15,468 nucleotides of DNA from Chloroflexota bacterium. GTDB lineage: Bacteria > Chloroflexota > Limnocylindria > Limnocylindrales > Limnocylindraceae. Numbering within the stretch: the first letter of the stretch is position 1; each line of letters starts with the position of its first letter. The stretch spans positions 1 to 15,468 of the forward strand of contig JAEMRB010000011.1 in NCBI GenBank assembly GCA_016463555.1, given 5' to 3'. Under the pieces are notes generated by a model, which worked only from the letters and a program-made list of their open reading frames with translations, searched no databases and was not told the origin of the DNA. Shown here in pieces: positions 12,314 through 15,468 of this stretch. Made by a program: the position numbers and the translations under genes.

Positions 12314-14684
12314 AGTGCCTCTGATCGTACCCGAGCCCGCCGCGCCTTGGCGCCGCGCCCTTCCCATCACCCTCGTCGCCGCACTCCTTGCCGCCGGGTG
12401 CGGGCCAGCGGGCGACCCGACCGACCCGGCCGCAGAGGTCAGGGGTGACGACAAACTCCAGGAGCTCTTGATCCGTCACGACTCTCGTGACCCCGCCTAT
12501 CGCCACACGGGTGGCGCGGTTGAGGTTGGCACCACTGTCGTGCTCCAGGTGCGCACTGGGAGCGACGACGCCGTTACCGTCGCGCTCTCCATCGCCGCGC
12601 CATTCGGCGGATCCGCAACGAAGAGCCCCGCCATACGCGTCGCACGAGGCGTCCCCTGCGCTGAGGTCAATGAGTCTGACCGCGGGGCGAGCGGTGAGCT
12701 CACCGCCCTCCTTGCCCCTGATCCTGTGCTTGACCCTGCAAATGAGCTCGCTGAGGCTCGCTGTGACGTCTGGCGCGCCAGCATCGACGTCGGGTCTGAG
12801 CCGACAGCGATCGGCTATCACTTTGAGATCGCGGACGGCTCCGCAGCGGTGAAGCTCTCTGACGACAACATCAACGATCAGGGCCTCGGCAGCACCTCGC
12901 CAGCCAACGTGGGTGGCGACTGGGCGATCGTTGTCTCACCGAAGGGGTTCACCGCCAGCCCGCTCTTGAGCGGCTCGGTTGTCTACCAGATCTTCCCCGA
13001 CCGATTCGCCAACGCGAATCCGCTGAACGATGGTGACGCGCAGCCGCGCTACAAGGGCGTCGCGTCGATCGCCCCGTGGAACACGATTCCAGCAACACCA
13101 CCGAAGGGTGAAGACTTTTACGGCGGTGATCTCGACGGCATTCGCCTCCGCCTGCCGCATCTCGTCTCCATCGGCGTGAATACGATCTACCTCAACCCGG
13201 TCTTTGATGCGAACTCCAACCATCGCTACGACGGCAATGACTTCATGCAGGTTGACGAACGGCTCGGCGGAAACGCGGGATTGCAACGTCTCTTAACCGC
13301 AGCGCAGAAGCTGAACATCACAGTGATCCTTGATGGTGTCTTTAATCATGTCAGTTCCGACTCGCCGATCTTTGATCGCTACGGGCGGTGGCCAACGGTC
13401 GGTGCCTGCGAGTCGGTTGATTCGCCGTATCGCGAATGGTTCATCTGGACAAAGTCGGCTGGAGCAAAGGGGCCGTGCGCAGGCGCGTCAGGCCCGAACA
13501 CGGCGGGCTATGTGGCGTGGGCAAACTACGACACCCTTCCCGTGCTCAACAAGAACAACGACGCGGTACGCGCGCTGATCCTTGGTGATGCCTCGGGGGC
13601 ACCTGCAGACACGCTCCTCGCCTCGCCGGCTGGCGATGCGGGTGTGGCGCGCTGGTGGCTGCAGCAGGGCGTTGCAGGTTGGCGACTCGACGTGATGCCC
13701 GACGGCAGCTTCCCCGAAGGATTCTGGCAAGAGTTCCGCATCGCGCTCAAGGCGGCGTCGCCGAACGCACCGATCATTGGCGAGCTCTGGAACCGTCGCG
13801 ACGCACTCCGCCTACTGCGCGGCGACGCCGCCGACGCGACGATGAACTACCGCTTCCGTGATGCCGTACTCGCCTATCTCGGCGGTAAGCCTGATGCTGG
13901 AGCAACAGACAGCACGAATCGCAGCGCGGTGTTGTTCATTCGAAAGCTGATGGGGATCGCTGAGGATTACCCAACTGCCGTGACGCTGGCGAATCTCACA
14001 CTGCTCGACTCGCATGACACATCACGATCGCTCTGGGAGCTCACGCCCGGAAACGGCCGCGATGGAAAAGAGATCGCGGAGAACCTCACTGTCGGCAAGG
14101 CGCGTCAGCTACTCGCCGCAACGATGCAGTACCTGCTCCCTGGCTCGCCAACCATCTATTACGGCGATGAGATTGGCGTGAGCGGCGCAACAGATCCAGA
14201 CGATCGTCGCACCTTCCCAATCTTGCCAACCGACCCTCGCACCGCCCGCCTCGACGGCAGTGGCTCTGGCGGCCGACGCCCAACGCCGCTCCCTGCGGCG
14301 CGCGCGGCGGACCTGAGCATGCTCTCCTGGTACCAGACGCTCGCCGCCATCCGCGCCGCTCATCCCCACGTGCGTGGCGCGTCCGTCGATTGGCTCGCCG
14401 TTGGAGCGAGTGGCGCAACGAGCCGTACCCTGCTCTTCTCCCGTCGTGCCAGCGGGGTCGTTGGTGAGATTGCCCAACTCAGCGCTGCTGGCTCGTGGAC
14501 GGTTGGCGACCTCCTGGTGGCGGTGAACGCGGGCGGCGGGGGCGAGCGCCTCACCTTCAACCTGGGTGCCGGGGTCAACCTTCGCGAGGTCGCTCGGTCG
14601 AGTGGCGCTCCAGGGGGTGGCGACCCCACCACCGGGGTCGACGTGCCAGCTCGCACCGCGATCATCTGGGAGGTCGTACCCTAG
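12279..14684 (+). CDS. Secreted GH13 alpha-amylase/neopullulanase-type lipoprotein
   Basis: Extracellular alpha-glucan hydrolase, 801 residues from ATG 12279. A signal peptide (WRR, then LPITLVAALLAAGC) ends in a lipobox with lipidated Cys 41, so the enzyme should be tethered outside the membrane. An N-terminal beta domain (about 55-225, CBM34-like position) precedes the (beta/alpha)8 barrel, which opens with VVYQIFPDRFANANP (234-248). All four GH13 regions are intact: DGVFNHV (352-358), GWRLDV (467-472, nucleophile D471), GELW (501-504, acid/base E502) and LLDSHDTSR (575-583, D580). The IYYGDEIG segment (626-633) and a C-terminal beta domain follow. The QIFPDRF opening and N-terminal domain resemble cyclomaltodextrinase/neopullulanase or amylopullulanase enzymes more than classical alpha-amylases. 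Start choice is uncertain: 12279, 12291, 12297 or GTG 12315 all keep the signal peptide. Family is certain, substrate preference not. Confidence 0.93.
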   Translation: MIVGMRMPFTSIVPLIVPEPAAPWRRALPITLVAALLAAGCGPAGDPTDPAAEVRGDDKLQELLIRHDSRDPAYRHTGGAVEVGTTVVLQVRTGSDDAVTVALSIAAPFGGSATKSPAIRVARGVPCAEVNESDRGASGELTALLAPDPVLDPANELAEARCDVWRASIDVGSEPTAIGYHFEIADGSAAVKLSDDNINDQGLGSTSPANVGGDWAIVVSPKGFTASPLLSGSVVYQIFPDRFANANPLNDGDAQPRYKGVASIAPWNTIPATPPKGEDFYGGDLDGIRLRLPHLVSIGVNTIYLNPVFDANSNHRYDGNDFMQVDERLGGNAGLQRLLTAAQKLNITVILDGVFNHVSSDSPIFDRYGRWPTVGACESVDSPYREWFIWTKSAGAKGPCAGASGPNTAGYVAWANYDTLPVLNKNNDAVRALILGDASGAPADTLLASPAGDAGVARWWLQQGVAGWRLDVMPDGSFPEGFWQEFRIALKAASPNAPIIGELWNRRDALRLLRGDAADATMNYRFRDAVLAYLGGKPDAGATDSTNRSAVLFIRKLMGIAEDYPTAVTLANLTLLDSHDTSRSLWELTPGNGRDGKEIAENLTVGKARQLLAATMQYLLPGSPTIYYGDEIGVSGATDPDDRRTFPILPTDPRTARLDGSGSGGRRPTPLPAARAADLSMLSWYQTLAAIRAAHPHVRGASVDWLAVGASGATSRTLLFSRRASGVVGEIAQLSAAGSWTVGDLLVAVNAGGGGERLTFNLGAGVNLREVARSSGAPGGGDPTTGVDVPARTAIIWEVVP
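12324..12329 (-). promoter_or_regulatory. Possible -10 element of the Cys/His-rich gene
   Basis: The minus strand reads TACGAT, 10 nt before ATG 12313, which would give an untranslated leader of only about 3-4 nt. It lies inside the amylase signal-peptide coding region, so the two divergent promoters each sit within the opposite gene. Confidence 0.35.
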
Positions 14685-14705
14685 GCCTATGTGGAGCATG
14701 CTTCG

Positions 14706-15044
14706 ATGAGCGCACCAGCCAAACTGCGTAGCCGCCTGCGTGGCGTTGTCTCGCTCGGCACCTTCGTTGCCGTTGTCGTGGCGGTGGGCGTCTCGCTTCT
14801 CTACCTCGCCTGGGTCGCCACAATCCGTAACTCCGACCAGATTGGCGAACTTTCGGTAGGCACCTCTGTAGTTGGCATCTCCTGCGCCTTCGCCTCACTG
14901 ATGCTCACGATCAGCATGATTCGCGCGATTCGTGGCGCCCGCGATGGCCGGGCGATGCTCGCCGCCCTCCTCGCTGGCGGGTTCGCCATCGCCGCTGGAA
15001 TCGCCCTCGGCGCCTCGGACATCCTCGGCAAGCTCGCCTCATAG
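14706..15044 (+). CDS. Small three-helix membrane protein, function unknown
   Basis: A 112-residue integral membrane protein with a basic cytoplasmic N-terminus (KLRSRLR), helix 1 at about 14-38, helix 2 at about 53-75, a short basic loop (RAIRGARDGR) and helix 3 at about 86-104. There are no catalytic or binding motifs. I chose ATG 14706, with GGAG 9 nt upstream and a GAGCAT hexamer 6 nt upstream, over the GTG at 14691, which adds only five residues. It lies 21 nt after the amylase stop on the same strand, so it may be cotranscribed, but nothing in it suggests a sugar-related role. It ends 40 nt before tRNA-Glu. The positive-inside pattern predicts N-terminus in, C-terminus out. Function unknown. 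Confidence 0.75.
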   Translation: MSAPAKLRSRLRGVVSLGTFVAVVVAVGVSLLYLAWVATIRNSDQIGELSVGTSVVGISCAFASLMLTISMIRAIRGARDGRAMLAALLAGGFAIAAGIALGASDILGKLAS

Positions 15045-15064
15045 GGGCGGCGCTCTAAGAGCGG

Positions 15065-15073
15065 TGCTACGCT
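15065..15073 (+). promoter_or_regulatory. Extended -10 promoter of tRNA-Glu
   Basis: TGCTACGCT combines TGn with the hexamer TACGCT, identical to the proposed folC -10. It ends 11 nt before the tRNA, fitting a short 5' leader removed by RNase P. No clear -35 is present. A small GC stem with a TAA loop lies at 15051-15063. Confidence 0.5.
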
Positions 15074-15084
15074 GCGATCCGCGC

Positions 15085-15161
15085 GCCCCTGTCGTCTAGA
15101 GGCCTAGGACGCCACCCTTTCAAGGTGGAGATCACGGGTTCGAATCCCGTCGGGGGTACCA
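15085..15161 (+). tRNA. trnE: tRNA-Glu (anticodon UUC)
   Basis: Complete cloverleaf. The acceptor stem pairs GCCCCTG (15085-15091) with CGGGGGT (15151-15157), including G-T pairs at its first and sixth positions. The D arm pairs GTCT with GGAC. The anticodon stem is CCACC/GGTGG around the loop CTTTCAA, anticodon TTC at 15119-15121. The variable loop has 5 nt, and the T arm is ACGGG/CCCGT around TTCGAAT. Discriminator A (15158) and an encoded CCA (15159-15161) follow. GTCTAGAGGCC in the D region is typical of bacterial tRNA-Glu. I see no T-run terminator after it. Confidence 0.97.
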
Positions 15162-15183
15162 CCCCACCGCGCGACCCCCTGCA

Positions 15184-15468
15184 TCAACGGAGCTGAAAGA
15201 TCGCCCCACTGACGGGCGGCAGATCAATCGCCAGGGCACCGTCACCAAGCAGCGTTGCCGCGCCGGTGACCCCCTCCCAATCGATCCGCGTCACGCCGCT
15301 CACCCCGTCGAGCCGCACCTGTACGCGCGCGGGGCTGTCGCCAGTGTTGGTCGCCACGATCAGTCGGCGAGCCGCCCCTGGCTGAAGCGCGAGTGGTGCC
15401 CCTTCGAAGCCGACTGGGTCCGCGCTCCGCTCGAGAACGAGCGCTGGCCCCTCGGCGTACACCACGCG
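15184..15468 (-). CDS. C-terminal part of a larger protein, possibly a GH13 glycosidase
   Basis: The open frame ends with a stop at 15184 and continues past the right edge, so only about the last 94 residues are present. They form a beta-rich domain: hydrophobic strands (PALVLER, RRLIVATNTG, ARVQVRLDG) alternating with polar turns, ending in IDLPPVSGAIFQLR. Such a closing strand after a region like ALVLERS...IVATN is common in the C-terminal beta-sandwich of GH13 enzymes, where it follows the barrel. A second glucan-active enzyme near the amylase would make sense, but the similarity is weak and other beta-sandwich proteins fit. The GTG at 15465 is probably not the start, because the frame stays open upstream. 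It is convergent with tRNA-Glu, 22 nt away. Confidence 0.6.
   Translation of the reverse strand, partial: RVVYAEGPALVLERSADPVGFEGAPLALQPGAARRLIVATNTGDSPARVQVRLDGVSGVTRIDWEGVTGAATLLGDGALAIDLPPVSGAIFQLR

Noticed and set aside
10754..12448. Long plus-strand open frame of 564 codons opposite galU, the membrane gene and the Cys/His-rich gene
   Set aside because: Its translation is highly charged low-complexity sequence (Arg, Gly, Glu, His) without domains, and it lies wholly antisense to well-supported genes. It is a GC-rich shadow frame.
14621..14640. 7-bp GC hairpin CGACCCC/GGGGTCG near the amylase 3' end
   Set aside because: It lies 44 nt inside the coding region with no T-run, and such stems arise readily in sequence this GC-rich.
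1..15468. Search for CRISPR repeats, insertion sequences, phage genes, toxin-antitoxin pairs and riboswitches
   Set aside because: No direct-repeat arrays, transposase motifs, terminal inverted repeats or long structured leaders were seen. Intergenic gaps are too short for riboswitches, the largest being the roughly 140 nt that holds tRNA-Glu.

Overview
The window is gene-dense, GC-rich bacterial chromosome. It carries ten complete protein genes recognisable or describable from sequence, two uncharacterised Cys-rich small proteins, one tRNA and one gene cut by the right edge. Genes are packed tightly, with 4-nt stop/start overlaps (CTGA, ATGA, GTGA twice), 4- and 18-nt convergent junctions, and GTG starts. 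The PASTA kinase, the HtrA protease behind a two-component pair, and the short promoter-to-start distances suggest a high-GC lineage with a small, compact genome. Chloroflexota or Actinomycetota are the best guesses; a streamlined freshwater Chloroflexota would fit. This is an inference from style, not proven by any marker here. I see no IS element, phage gene, CRISPR array or plasmid function.

Layout. Positions 47-3769 (+) hold an envelope-stress-type operon: an OmpR/PhoB response regulator, a HAMP histidine kinase that appears to start at a CTG codon, and a membrane-anchored HtrA/DegP-like serine protease with one PDZ domain. Positions 3788-6615 (-) are a folate pair: folC, translationally coupled to a fused dihydropteroate synthase/dihydroneopterin aldolase. 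Positions 6662-8154 (+), divergent from folC, encode a membrane-anchored protein with Ig-like domains, coupled to a small eight-cysteine zinc-ribbon-like protein. Positions 8159-12313 (-) hold, in transcription order, a six-cysteine small protein, a polytopic membrane protein, galU, and a PASTA-domain Ser/Thr kinase coupled to galU. Positions 12279-15044 (+) hold a secreted GH13 amylase-type lipoprotein and a three-helix membrane protein. tRNA-Glu(UUC) follows at 15085-15161, and the window closes on the C-terminal end of a minus-strand gene, possibly another GH13 enzyme.

How the genes may work together. Much of the window concerns the cell envelope: stress sensing and proteolysis, UDP-glucose supply, PASTA-kinase signalling, a surface Ig-domain protein, and extracellular alpha-glucan breakdown. 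The folate genes are housekeeping. Several first-in-operon genes have a TANNNT-like hexamer only 5-6 nt before the start codon, suggesting leaderless transcripts. I found no clear novel multi-gene system. The most unusual points are the CTG start, the FolP-FolB fusion, the tyrosine-kinase-like catalytic loop in the PASTA kinase, and the uncharacterised Ig/zinc-ribbon pair.
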